Below, in pieces: positions 45,297 to 55,565 of a stretch of 64,000 nucleotides of DNA. The notes beneath the pieces are model-generated. The model saw nothing but the letters and a program-made list of their open reading frames with translations, was not told where the DNA came from and searched no databases. The stretch spans positions 1 through 64,000 of the forward strand of contig JAVTVY010036995.1 of assembly GCA_036873755.1 (NCBI GenBank). The letters run 5' to 3'. The stretch is from Hanleya hanleyi. Its lineage: Eukaryota; Mollusca; Polyplacophora; Lepidopleurida; Hanleyidae. The translations under genes and the position numbers were made by a program. Position 1 is the first letter of the stretch. Each line of letters begins with the position of its first letter.

Positions 45297-46212
45297 CATA
45301 TGTTTGTCCATTCCTCTTATGTATCGAAAGACGGAGGGACAGATCTGTTTTATTGACATTAATGGATAGAATACATGGTAATGAAGCTTATAAACATTGA
45401 TCCATTATAGGCACTTGTGGTTGAGATCGAATCATTTCACCTATTGATTTTTTCACTTTCGCTGTCTGATCGATATGGCTTTTTTACTAAGCTTAATCTG
45501 GACACTAATGTCAAATTTAGGTTTGCTCCAGGACTCAAGGATGGCGTTACTGTTTCATTGATGAAAGTCATTGAGGTATGGTGGCCGATCATTGGACATC
45601 CTGAACTGCTCAGCCCGGCGGCATTAAACAGCTCTAACCGTACGATATACGAGAAACATTCGTGCTGAGCGCTCAATGAAACCATGTGAAATAGGCCGTG
45701 TGGAGAGTTTGTGAATGAAGTGCCGCCTGTGAATGAATGGAACGCTGAATGAAGGACCCGGTATGAATGCAGTCTGAATCAGCGTGAATGGAAGCCATTA
45801 GAACCTTCAATAGCAGCACGTTATCACCTTAGGATCGAGGGATCTAGGTATAATTTATAGCTTTCTATTTTACACAACGGTTTAGTATCCCGAGATAAAT
45901 TAAGCTCTTTGTCGATCCTTGTTACAGAATACAAGAGAAATAGGTTGATCTATGTTAGGGTCAAAATGAGTGAATACGTTATTATAATTCGGAACACAAT
46001 GCCAACAGACATAATTGTGTTCAATGCCAACAGGCATAATTGTGTTCCTAGAGAAAACATATGACTTAAAGGGATCCAGGGTATAATATCAGACAGGCTC
46101 TACAGGTGAGCTCTTGCATATCGCTCCAATTTATAACCCATCGGAGAAAACATCCAACAGTTTGGGCTTTAAGGGGGACAAGTAAAAACCTTACTAGGTC
46201 AATGCCACTCGG
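45297..46212. other. Unassigned sequence with small repeat
   Basis: Overlapping frames on both strands at 45,417-45,685 carry no motif. At about 45,992-46,047 the segment with CCAACAG.CATAATTGTGTTC is duplicated and flanked by its complement GGAACACAAT. Confidence 0.4.
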
Positions 46213-46612
46213 TTGCGCCATCTTCATTTTATCCAGCCAATGTCTACGCTCCCACTTCGAACCTGCCTTGATTTATCTGACCCCTTCAGCGTTCAAAAGC
46301 CGAGGTGTAAATTTCACCAGCTAACGACAGAAGAACCAATCAGAACGTACACATCGGTTGCGAGTGAAGTCACATAGAGTGACATCATCCTCTATTAGCG
46401 GCGTCCTTCCTCCTAATATGGTGCCCACTAATTAAGTCAGCCAATCAATAACGCTCTTGTGCGACCCATTTCGAATTTCAAATGTTTTCGAGGTTAGTGA
46501 CGTCTCGTGTCTATTTATAAGTTATTTGAACATTGAAGGGGTCCAGATATATCAAGGGAAGTTCGAAGTGGGAACGTAGAAATTGGCTGGATAAAATGAA
46601 AATGGGTTGCGT
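46213..46612. mobile_element. About 400-bp MITE with roughly 80-bp imperfect TIRs
   Basis: The left arm (GCCATCTTCATTTTATCC, CGCTCCCACTTCGAAC, CCTTGATTTATCTG, CCCCTTCA) is mirrored on the right (TGAAGGGGTCCAGATATATC, GTTCGAAGTGGGAACG, GGATAAAATGAAAATGGG). The centre has two CCAATCA strings and no coding frame. Target duplication not clear. Confidence 0.82.
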
Positions 46613-46739
46613 GTGCCTTATCAAATTTACATAAGTGTTCATTAAATGGATACATTACGTCAATGTCGCGCTGACTCGTGAATACATGATTATGAAAGTT
46701 ACAAAAGCATGAAGTTTGATAATAATCGGTTGATCAATC
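46613..46739. other. Spacer
   Basis: Short unassigned sequence between MITE and PLE-B. Confidence 0.4.
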
Positions 46740-47285
46740 TCACACCGTTCAATTTGTTAGATTATGTGTAGACTGTGATGATTTCAAATCAACGCCACAG
46801 AACCTGTAAGACAGGGCTATACCACCAAACGCTTCCATTCAAAGTTTCTCAAATTCTGTGATAAATATCGTATACATATGGGGCTACGTTTTGTAACCTG
46901 TATCTAATTCCGCTCACCCCGGGGCTAAGAGCCGTTCGAATATCATGTGTTTTACATCTTCATGGTTTTCAAATGAATAGGCACAATCAAAGCGTGACTG
47001 AGATACAAACGATTTGAAATTCATTTGGATAAATAATAATGGTCAGTGATTACGAATTTATTTAGAGAGCATCATCATATCTTGGTGACATAAATGAAAA
47101 CTGTTGACCGCTTCTCTCCTGCATGAAACAATGTTGTGTTTTTATTATTTTTATTTCATACACATTTGAAATTGCTGCTAACTGTCATTCGAAAAAGCCT
47201 TTCGGTGATTGACGCGGAAATTCTGTTATGGACGACGGCTGAATATTGAATGTCGGATCTGACGCTTGCTATTATAATTAATCAA
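46740..47285 (+). mobile_element. PLE-B RT C-terminus and complete 3' region
   Basis: Best PLE-B 3' end in the window: CTGTGATGATTTCAAATC, ACCACCAAACGCTTCCATTC, the core CTCACCCCGGGGCTAAGAGC, the hairpin (46,972-47,006), ATTCATTTGGATAAATAATA, GACCGCTTCTCTCC and the terminal GGACGACGGCTGAATATTG, ending CTGACGCTTGCTAT. Differs from PLE-A at about a third of positions in the tail but keeps the same block order. Confidence 0.85.
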
Positions 47286-48571
47286 GTTGGGATTACTAGA
47301 TGTGCACTTCGGAATGTACAAAACCATCCGGAATAAACAATTATAATTTTGAGTTCAGACATGGAACCTAAGAATAGGCTCCATGGTTCAAATTATATTG
47401 AACTTATCATCTGCATTGAATGCTATACTTGTGTACAGGAGGTTTCTCTATTACTTTATATTTAGGAAAGCCTGGTAGGATCTGCTACTGTCTTTGTGGG
47501 CGAATATAGGCCTACCTACTTGTCGATACCCTAACTATAGATCGTATGGCGTAAATGCCACTTTATTTCATATATACAAATAACGGTCCAAAGCTGCTTA
47601 TCAAGATTTTACACCTGAACAACATGACTCAGACGTCAAAGAAGGAATAAATATATTAGAGTTCACCTGGGCGATCACATTGAACAGAAAGCGAGTAATA
47701 GCAGCCCCGGCCGGGGGCATATATGACACTAAACTTTCTTACATAATTTTATATGGGGTTACGTATCCAGGTACATCTCCAAATGTTGTGGAAAAGGCTC
47801 AGAAGAACGGTAGAAAAATGCTAGGAGACAGCTTTATTTTCAGTGTATATATATCATTTCTTGTTATACATGTATGTCACGTTTTAACACAGGGTAAAAA
47901 TTGAAAGAAAAGAAATATAAAAAACAAATCGCCATACACTCGTCTATACAGAACAGACCGAGGTAAAGTTGAATGCATCCAAATCAGCGGATTCTTTTTT
48001 ATCAGGCGGATATAAGAATACAAAGACTTTCGTCTAGATGTTTCTAAAGTATTCTCAAATGTGTATATGTTTCATACTGTTTTAGTCTAGCTGATAACTG
48101 AATTTTATCGGTAAAATTACACCGTGGGCGAGGTCTGAGCGTGCGCCTATTGTGCATTGTCACGGGCCTCAACATATATCCCCTACACAAATGTTTTTTT
48201 TCCAGTATATAATTTCTAAATACAGATATACCTGAATATTTATACCTACAGGTATCTGTATATTCTAGCCTAAAACGTAATAATACGTGCGGGTTGTTGG
48301 CGGAGCTGACAAGCCTGGAGTTTATTTCTTGGTTAAGGGTATGTAAATAAGACAAACCATGTAAGGAGAAAAAGGTGGTATTAACGTTAAATCTGCCCAC
48401 TGAGTGACTCATTCATCGTTCTATATATCAGCCAAGCAGGGCCCTGTTCGACAAAAATTTTGAATGAAGTCTTCTGCACTACATGTTGTCCCCTGACCTG
48501 AGTCTTGTCATAATGTAGTTGGACGTAGCCTATTTTCATTACGCAAAACTTGGGGAGCCCCCGCATTGAGG
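47286..48571. other. Unassigned sequence
   Basis: Minus frame 48,412-48,044 (122 codons) is the longest non-repeat open frame in this stretch but shows no domain. No repeat recognised. Confidence 0.4.
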
Positions 48572-48580
48572 TATAAATAG
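48572..48580 (+). promoter_or_regulatory. Candidate TATA box
   Basis: TATAAATAG is a strong match to the metazoan TATA consensus. It lies about 290 bp upstream of the possible first coding exon. The spacing leaves a 5' leader of about 270 bases, long but not unusual. Single motif only. Confidence 0.35.
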
Positions 48581-48869
48581 TCCGACAGGTTGGGGATTTC
48601 TACGAGATGTTAACAGGCTGTTACTCTGACCGCTTCACGGAATAATAATCTGAGACTGCCGCGATAAAACGTGATTCTTTGTGCCCAGGATACTATTTTC
48701 ACTGTAAACGTGTGAAGATATTGGATGATCTATTCCTTGACGTGTTTGCCGTATGGTGTGGATTTTTTTATCGGAGCGTTCCGCTACTTGAAAACTTGTT
48801 GGAGCAGCTCAACTGTACTGTGGAATCACTTTCCGATAAGTGGACTGATTTAATCAATACTTATCGATA

Positions 48870-48968
48870 ATGACGACTGTATCACTCAAGTTGATTTACC
48901 TGGTCGATATCTTCCTTGTCTGGTTGATTGTACAAGTTGAAAGCCGACACCTGTTCAAGCGATGTGAG
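48870..48968 (+). CDS. Possible first exon of a secreted protein
   Basis: An ATG at 48,870 opens 33 codons that end at GAG before the splice-donor-like GTATGT. The peptide starts MTTVSLKLIYLVDIFLVWLI and continues VQVESRHLFKRCE. It therefore has a short polar start, a hydrophobic core of about 18 residues and a plausible signal-peptidase site near VES. The mature start FKRCE resembles the beginning of c-type lysozymes (FxRCELA), but no matching second exon was found downstream. A TATA-like box lies upstream. It is the only place in the window with promoter, signal peptide and donor in order. The call rests on pattern alone and could be chance. Confidence 0.3.
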
Positions 48969-51900
48969 GTATGTTTACAAATCCACTTATCACTTTACCT
49001 GTACTTACAGCGTTACCTGTTCAGCTAATGCGCTTTCCTTTAATACTTATTACGCTCTTCTGCAAATGACCAGAATACCTATATGTATATAGTTCATGGT
49101 TTTCACTTGGAATGAAATCATCTAATAATCGTGTTACGTATACAACTATTCAGCTTACCTACAATATTAATTGATTTATTTGATCTTTCCAACTGAGTAT
49201 CTGTGCATTGAGTAGGTATGGAATAAGAAAACTTTAAAACCGTTAAACAAACTTTTTAAAGACTTGTTGTTCATGCATGCTTTTATTTTTTCAATTGATT
49301 TCTAGAAGAAATTTGACTGTGTATTGGCTAGAGGTTGTTTCCCTGTTGAATGATTTTACACACCTACACGATCGCACACAATTGTTTCAGATATAGGAAA
49401 TATCCGGAACTGAAAATAAGTGGCTTACATGATATTTGATCATCAGTCCAATTATAGAACTGTCGGGGACAAACTATCCTTTTGATAACGACTGTATTCT
49501 CCTTTACGTTATTATCCAAATGAAATGTTCCGGTTACTGATAAACGTTCTATTTCCGTTATATCTTGAGTTGTTTTGTATTACCGTTAAATAACACGCAA
49601 CCGGAACGATAAACGGCACATAGAATATTCCAACTGGACTAAAACATCGTAAAGATGACAGCGCTCATATTCAACTACATCAAATTCGATGAGTATCCTT
49701 AAGTGTGGAAAGCTGCTATCGATTTAAATGGTCAAGTTTTGGCAGGGCTAAAAATAAGGACTTCCATCTGTCTGGGAGCCATGAAGAATCCGAGTTATCT
49801 TAACGTCGCGGTGACATGTCGCCATCCCGAACAATATAGTTTTGTTTGAATATGGCATATTTATCGGTCGTGTCCCGTTAGTTTACGGTTTATATAATGG
49901 CACCCGCTTTCGGCAGTTCCAAATAAGCATCTTTGTGGTTAACAGCTATAACTGTGGTAAACACCTATAACGGAGACCATAAGTTCACGAGACAATTACA
50001 ACCTTTAAGAAAACGAGATTTGCCTAATTGAGCTTATGCAATCTAAAACTCTCTCCATTAGAAAACTGTATTGTATGGACAATGACAGAAAATATTAAGA
50101 TAAGATTTATTATTCCTGAAAATCATACTATCCTCCATGAATGCAGTAGAAAAAACAATACCATCCATAATGAAAGCAGTGGCATTAGAACAGACGGCTC
50201 TGTAGGGCTCTGTTCTACAATATCAAAACTGTATCCCTTGGTAAAATGATATTTTTCTCTTAAAAATTATAACTATGGACACAGTTTGTATAACTATTGG
50301 CTTCACACAATGTTTTGACTGAAGCAGAGCTCGTAAATTAAGAGTCAGACAGAAGAAACCTGAGACATCTATGATTGTTCTTGAAGGACAAACCATTGCA
50401 GTGTTATTATCTTAGTGGTGTTGAGACTTATGTTGAGATTTTTCAACAGCAATCAATCCAGGTTGGAAAGGTGACTTCTTATATACTCGCCTAAAATATA
50501 CAAATTCTCCATATTGATTTGGAGTACGGACTTCTTATGGTGTTATTTTTCTTAATGTTTGCGAGCTAAACTGGTTGACATTTTTTAACAAATTGATGAA
50601 TGTCCACTCTTAACAGATAACACTGAATAGCTTGAAGTATGAATGCTTAAATCGATGATAGTTGAAGGCGAAAATAAAATTTGGCTTATTTTGCTTATCA
50701 TAATTTTTCGTGCATGTATTATACCATTTACGTGTTTTCAACAGACTGACTCGGATTTCAATTTTCCTGCTTTACTTCCGGATGGAATATAATACTAAAT
50801 GCTATCACATTGTCTTTCTTTGCATTTCCCCTCATTTTGTGCTGAGGGTTGAACTCGACTTTGAGAGGTAATAGTTCATTTACATAAATTACTAATTTGA
50901 TATTACTGGTTTGAATTGGATGATGTGCTATAGAAACCTGTACCCATCAAAACGGTCTTCCTGTTCTTCTCGGCTGCCCAAAAGCGAACGAATGAACTCA
51001 ATGGAGAAAAACACATCTGAACACCATTCAGACACCATGCGGAGGTGATAATCGGTTATTACCTGGTCGGATTCAGATATTGCCCCCGTCTGGAGCATAT
51101 GTCTCTTCGATCAAACCTTGTGGACCATACTTATTATATAAAATGAACTAATTCCGGGTAATTCGGTCGATATCCATTTGTACTCCTTCCGAAATGCGTG
51201 GAATCCTGACGTCCGATTGTTACAAGAACGCCCTCGCCTCTACAGAATAACCATTCTTCGAAACGTAGCTTGACTTTGAATACAAAGGCAAAAGTTCGGA
51301 TAATAGTGCCATTACCAAGACAAACAAACTGTTCATGTGGGCATGTTTGCGCTATAAGTCGGTTAAACATTCAGTGCGGATCGTGGCTTGATTGATACAA
51401 TATTCGCATCATCATATTCGCAAATATGGAGCCTGGATCCATGCATCACTCCCCCATATTCCGTGCGTTAAGCACACATCAATACTAACATCTTTAATGA
51501 GATTTTTAAATTATATCTGAAGACCGAGCAGCATAATGCATTTAGCAAATACGTCGAATTACTCTTTCAACGTACAAATGCGAAGGATGGTGACCAGTAT
51601 AATATCGGAAAATCATTACCTTATCCAATGAAAAATGTTAAAAATACAGAAGACTATATAGATTGTGTAACTTATTCCCAAACATTTCGTCATTTGGGAA
51701 TTATAAGATCCAAGATCAGTGTGTTACCATTTTTGCAAACTGTTTTAGTTGAATCGATTTGTCTAAGGCTAAAGTTAGTATCCTTATTTGTTCAATAGGT
51801 CCTGCGTAGAAAACCGAATGGTTCGCTTTCTGGTTGGTCACTTGGAATAATTCCCCCCCCCCCCTCCCCCCCCCAAAAAAATAAATCAAAATAAATTGAA

Positions 51901-52440
51901 ATGTGTATTTCAACCCAGCAAGTTTTGTCGGTATCAATTTGAAATTGAATGATAGTAGAATGTGTAATATTCCCCAAAATCGCGGTAACCCTATTCATTT
52001 CTGTAAAACTTGTTGTCATTGGAAACTGATAACACTTTATTGAGTTTCGCTGTCCTATAAAGTTGTTAGGGTGGGCTTTGTTTTATGGTCGTTTTATTTT
52101 CTTGCACAGCCTCGTATCATGATTTAAAAACGGAATTCAAAGAAAATGTAACCTAATTTTTCATTTTAAATTCTGTCAAGGGAGAAACCACTGGTCACCT
52201 TCTATTCATCACATCAATTCTCCTCCAAACTTCTGTCATCCGTCGCTGCTGTTTACAATAATGTTCTTGGAACGGGGAACCCCGGAACACGTCACTCTTC
52301 AATACAATTGCATGCATTTATCATTGCCCAATGTTGCTGATGATGCGCCTAAAGTTAGTTAACTTTTTCTATGACAACAAAACTTCTCAAGATTATAAAA
52401 ATGCTGGTCACTGGAACAAGTAATTTGTGAATAATATATC
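48969..52440. other. Unassigned 3.5-kb stretch
   Basis: No mobile element recognised. Contains a C-rich run at 51,849-51,874. Open frames of 73-78 codons (50,028-50,249 plus, 51,134-51,370 minus, 51,716-51,937 minus) have no convincing domain. It may be intron or intergenic host DNA if the exon at 48,870 is real. Confidence 0.4.
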
Positions 52441-52494
52441 AAAAAGTCAATCAGATCGAAGATGTTCATAGGTTTTTCTGAAAATCGACATAAC

Positions 52495-52616
52495 GGCCAT
52501 AGTAGTACAGTTTTCAATGATGCCAGCAAGACATGATGATGTTCGTTTAATAAAATCCTAATCAGTTACCATTATTCTTTATCCAATGAATTTCAAGTGG
52601 TTTCCAGAGTATTTTT
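52495..52616 (-). mobile_element. PLE-B 3' region, distal part (minus)
   Basis: Minus strand reads ATACTCTGGAAACCACTTG, ATTCATTGGATAAAGAATAA, then CATCATCATGTCTTGCTGGC and ATTGAAAACTGT: PLE-B sequence beyond its hairpin. The proximal part of the same B copy lies on the other side of A-main (55,566-55,728), so A-main is inserted in this B copy. Confidence 0.78.
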
Positions 52617-52628
52617 AGGAAAAAGCAA

Positions 52629-55093
52629 TTGCTTATACGTAAACATTTTTCTGGACCCGACCATGGCTGGGATAACTTCAGTATTCAGATCATAGACGTC
52701 GTCTATCCATCTACTAAGGATTCCCCCTTTGGATTTGAGAGAAAAATCCGAGAGCGGGAATTATTCTGGATGCTAGAACTTGGGTCAGTGTTTCTGTTTG
52801 GTTTAAATGATAATGTCAGTGGGTTCGGCAATGCTACAAACCGCCGTTCAAATATATCCAACATTACCCAACTATTTAAACCCCATCAACCGAGACATCG
52901 CGGCCATGGTTGGCGAAAGTTTAATAGTTCGATGATTCACGATCATATCACTTTAAATTACTTAGTGGGTTTAACTAACACACCCAACAGTATACATAGC
53001 TTACGTACAGTTCTGTATGCGTTACCTCTGAGAGCTTTAGATCAAATAGCCAGAGATATACAACAATCTGCGTCTTCAGGAAATATAATACCACCAAAAA
53101 TCAGTAAAGTATGTCAAGATATAGCGTATTTTCGGTTGTATTGTCCAGTGAACATAATCGAAACATCTCAAGATCGGCTTTTCTTGAAACTCAACTATTT
53201 AGATAAAGGACTGGACATCATTAATTTACCTCGAATCCTGAATGATCCAGAGGTACGCAACGCTGTACCAAACTATTTTAAGTTCACAGAACCTCCTTGC
53301 ATTTCATATAAGTATACTAAATCTATAACCACCAAAATATTCAATTACTCCAATGCTGTCAAGGAGTTTGACTGAAACTTATACACGTCAGGAGGCTATA
53401 GTTGTGATTGTGAATCGTCGAACTTTATCTATACACCATGCAAAGATATTGTGACTGGTGATCTTGATGTGGCGACTGATAAGGATCTGAAATTACTCCT
53501 GATGAAAGGACCTAAATATAGAGAGCCAAGAAGAATAAATCTGAAGGCCGACCAGAAGATAGTCCTGTCTGCATTGGAACAGTACGTTATTGATTGGTCT
53601 AAGCGAGAAAAAGTTGAACCTACAGTACTCGCTGATTGGCTGGACCTCACCAAGAGCAAGGTCGTTGAAACAATCCGCCATATGGACAGAAGTACTCTTC
53701 CCCAAGCAAAACAAGTACTGAGAAACCTCAATTCGCAAGAAGTTCTAGCAAATCTCCAGAGTAAATTCGTCATAGTCCCAGCAGACAAAACTCCGAATAA
53801 TATAATATTCATATGTAAATATTACTATTACCAAGTGCTGGTTAAAGAATTGAGTGTAGACATATCTTCATCAAATACGCCTACTTACTCCCAAACTGCA
53901 GTTACTCTGGAAGATTTATTTAACAATCACAAAAAGTTTCTCAGGGGGAGAGGTATTTGTCTTCCAACCAATCATAACGACATACCAAAACTATACTGGA
54001 CTCCCAAAATGCATAAATCACCATACAAAGCTAGATTCATAGCTGGTTCCAGAAGCTGCACCACCAAGCTTCTTTCAACCCTATTGACGAGGGCCCTTCA
54101 GGAGGTAAAAGCATTTTGGAAAGGTATTGCGCCACTATTTCTAAGAACTCTGGCGTTGAATGTATGTGGATATTGAAAAACTCAAAATGTCTTACGGAAG
54201 AACTTGATGCTAAAGGTCACATACCGTACAGACATGTATCCACATGGGATTTCTCGATTCTCTATACTACAATCTCTCATCACGACCTTATTGACCGTCT
54301 AAGTTCGTTAATAGTATCTGTGTTCAAGAAAACTGATCGTAGATATATTAATGTCGGAAGCCATAAAGCATTCTTTAGCTCTACTACATACAAGAGATAT
54401 CATTCATGGGATGTTTTTTTGTTTATAGAGTTGCTTGAATTTCTCATTAAAAATATCTATGTGAAATTTGGCAACACAATATATCAGCAGCATATAGGTA
54501 TTCCAATGGGTACTAATTGTGCACCCATGTTGGCTGACCTATATCTGTTCTCTTATGAATATGACTATATGCAGGCGCTTTCAAAAACCGACCCATTCAA
54601 AGCCCGTTTCTTCTCATTCACCAAACGCTATATAGACGATCTTGTCGCTGTAGATAATCGCTATATAAATGACGCAGTGAAGGATATATATCCACCGTCA
54701 CTGGATTTGAAGGAAACTACAGACAGCCCTACAGGCACATCATATTTAGATCTATATCTCTATAAAAATGAAGCGGGCATTCTCTCTCGTCGACTTTATG
54801 ACAAAAGAGATGATTACAATTTCGACATCGTAAACTATCCCTTTCTGGACAGTAATATTCCAGTGGGACCTGCATATGGCGTATACATATCTCGTTTAGT
54901 AGCATTTGCTAGATCCTGTGTTAAATGTGATGATTTTAATCAACGTCACAAAACATTGTTGCAGAAACTTATAAAACAGGGCTATTCCACCAAGCGCCTC
55001 CACTCAAAGTTTCTCAAATTTGGCGATACATATCGCATGCTGATAGCAAAATACGAACGTAGCGTGCAAGATCTATGGCGCTACGTTTCGTAA
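52629..55093 (+). pseudogene. Naiad-like PLE polyprotein: GIY-YIG (partial), CxC, RT
   Basis: Three blocks. Block 1 (52,629-53,372) opens with KHFSGPDHGWDNFSIQIID, then RERELFWMLELGSVFLFGLN, the C-terminal half of a GIY-YIG nuclease; the GIY and YIG strands are missing. A TGA (53,373-53,375) follows with the frame unchanged. Block 2 (53,376-about 54,119) has the CxC motif SCDC, IVTGDL, KGPKYREPRR, VPADK and LYWTPKMHKSPYKARFIAG. One base is missing near 54,118 (copies at 42.9 and 24.7 kb have one more G), shifting the frame. Block 3 (to 55,093) has RT motif A STWDFSILYTTI (Asp at 54,248), motif B GIPMGTNCAPMLADLYLF and YIDD (54,629-54,640). The family copies its RNA onto nicked genomic DNA. 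Truncation plus frameshift make this copy inactive unless supplied in trans. Confidence 0.88.
53373..53375 (+). other. In-frame TGA between GIY-YIG and CxC blocks
   Basis: The reading frame before and after is the same (52,629 and 53,451 differ by a multiple of three) and stays open for 249 codons upstream and about 248 downstream. Either a nonsense mutation or a recoded codon. Some Naiads in clams and spiders are known to use UGA for selenocysteine. No other copy in the window covers this codon, so it cannot be compared here. Confidence 0.8.
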
Positions 55094-55565
55094 CTTGTGT
55101 CTAATTCCGCTTAACCCGGGGCTAGGGGCCGTATGAACCCATGTACTTCAAGATCCTTATGGTACTCATATGAACAGTCACAATCAAAGCGTGACTGAGA
55201 TACATCATTCTTTAGATGACGACTTCACAACGAATATTATGGATTAAGAATACTGATCAGCGATACGGATTTGATATTTTTGGAACATCATGATGTCTTG
55301 CCGGCATCATTGAAAACTGTTGACCGCTTCTCTCTTGCAGGAAACAAGCATATGTTTATGTATACTATGATTGTCTTTTTGAATTTGGTGCTAATACTGT
55401 TATATGGAATATGGAATAGGTCTTTGGATTATGGACGCGGATATTCTCTAATGGACGACGGCTGGATTATGAATGACGGATTAGACGCTTGTAATTTGGA
55501 TTATGGACGCGGATATTCTCTAATGGACGACGGCTGAATTACGAATGACGGACTAGACGCTTGTA
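55094..55565 (+). other. PLE-A 3' untranslated region
   Basis: Starts after the RT stop (TAA at 55,091-55,093). In order: the core CTAATTCCGCTTAACCCGGG/GCTAGGGGCC (55,101-55,130), the hairpin (55,170-55,201), CATCATGATGTCTTGCCGGC, TTGACCGCTTCTCTCTTGC, a short hydrophobic frame ending GGACGACGGCTG, and the terminus GACGCTTGTAATT. The last 69 bp occur twice in tandem (about 55,428-55,496 and 55,497-55,565). The 88-codon frame at 55,271-55,537 reads through this tail. Confidence 0.85.
55170..55201 (+). ncRNA. Conserved PLE 3' hairpin
   Basis: CAGTCAC (55,175-55,181) pairs perfectly with GTGACTG (55,191-55,197) around the loop AATCAAAGC. Below the stem, UGAA (55,171-55,174) faces AGAU (55,198-55,201), an arrangement able to form tandem G.A pairs as in SECIS or kink-turn RNAs. 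The same layout, with changed but mostly still pairing stems, recurs in PLE-B, C and D. The stem is shorter than in known SECIS elements, so the function is open. Confidence 0.6.

Larger units (their letters stand above)
52621..55565 (+). mobile_element. PLE-A main copy, Naiad-like (N-terminal GIY-YIG, CxC, RT)
   Basis: Longest PLE in the window. Order: partial GIY-YIG endonuclease, linker, CxC motif, reverse transcriptase, 3' region. This permuted order, with the CxC linker between endonuclease and RT, is the hallmark of the Naiad/Chlamys clade of Penelope-like elements. Canonical PLEs have GIY-YIG at the C-terminus, and here the RT stops at VQDLWRYVS with no endonuclease after it. The 5' end is truncated inside GIY-YIG, and the 3' end carries an extra copy of the last 69 bp. 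It interrupts an older PLE-B copy. Confidence 0.88.

Noticed and set aside
45417..45685. Overlapping 82-83-codon ORFs on both strands
   Set aside because: No motif, no splice context, and symmetric openness suggests chance.
50028..50249. Second lysozyme exon for the candidate gene at 48,870
   Set aside because: A stretch ESSGIRTDGSVG is suggestive, but neighbouring residues do not fit the lysozyme pattern and no acceptor site is in phase.
51849..51874. Poly-C run as a promoter or G-quadruplex
   Set aside because: Homopolymer with no associated gene; too little to support a call.
53376..54176. Programmed frameshift in the PLE RT at about 54,118
   Set aside because: Sister copies at 42.9 kb and 24.7 kb carry the extra base, so a simple deletion in this copy is the better explanation.
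55094..55565. Hammerhead ribozyme in the PLE 3' region
   Set aside because: I could not find the CUGAUGA and GAAA core in the right order; this agrees with what is reported for the Naiad clade.
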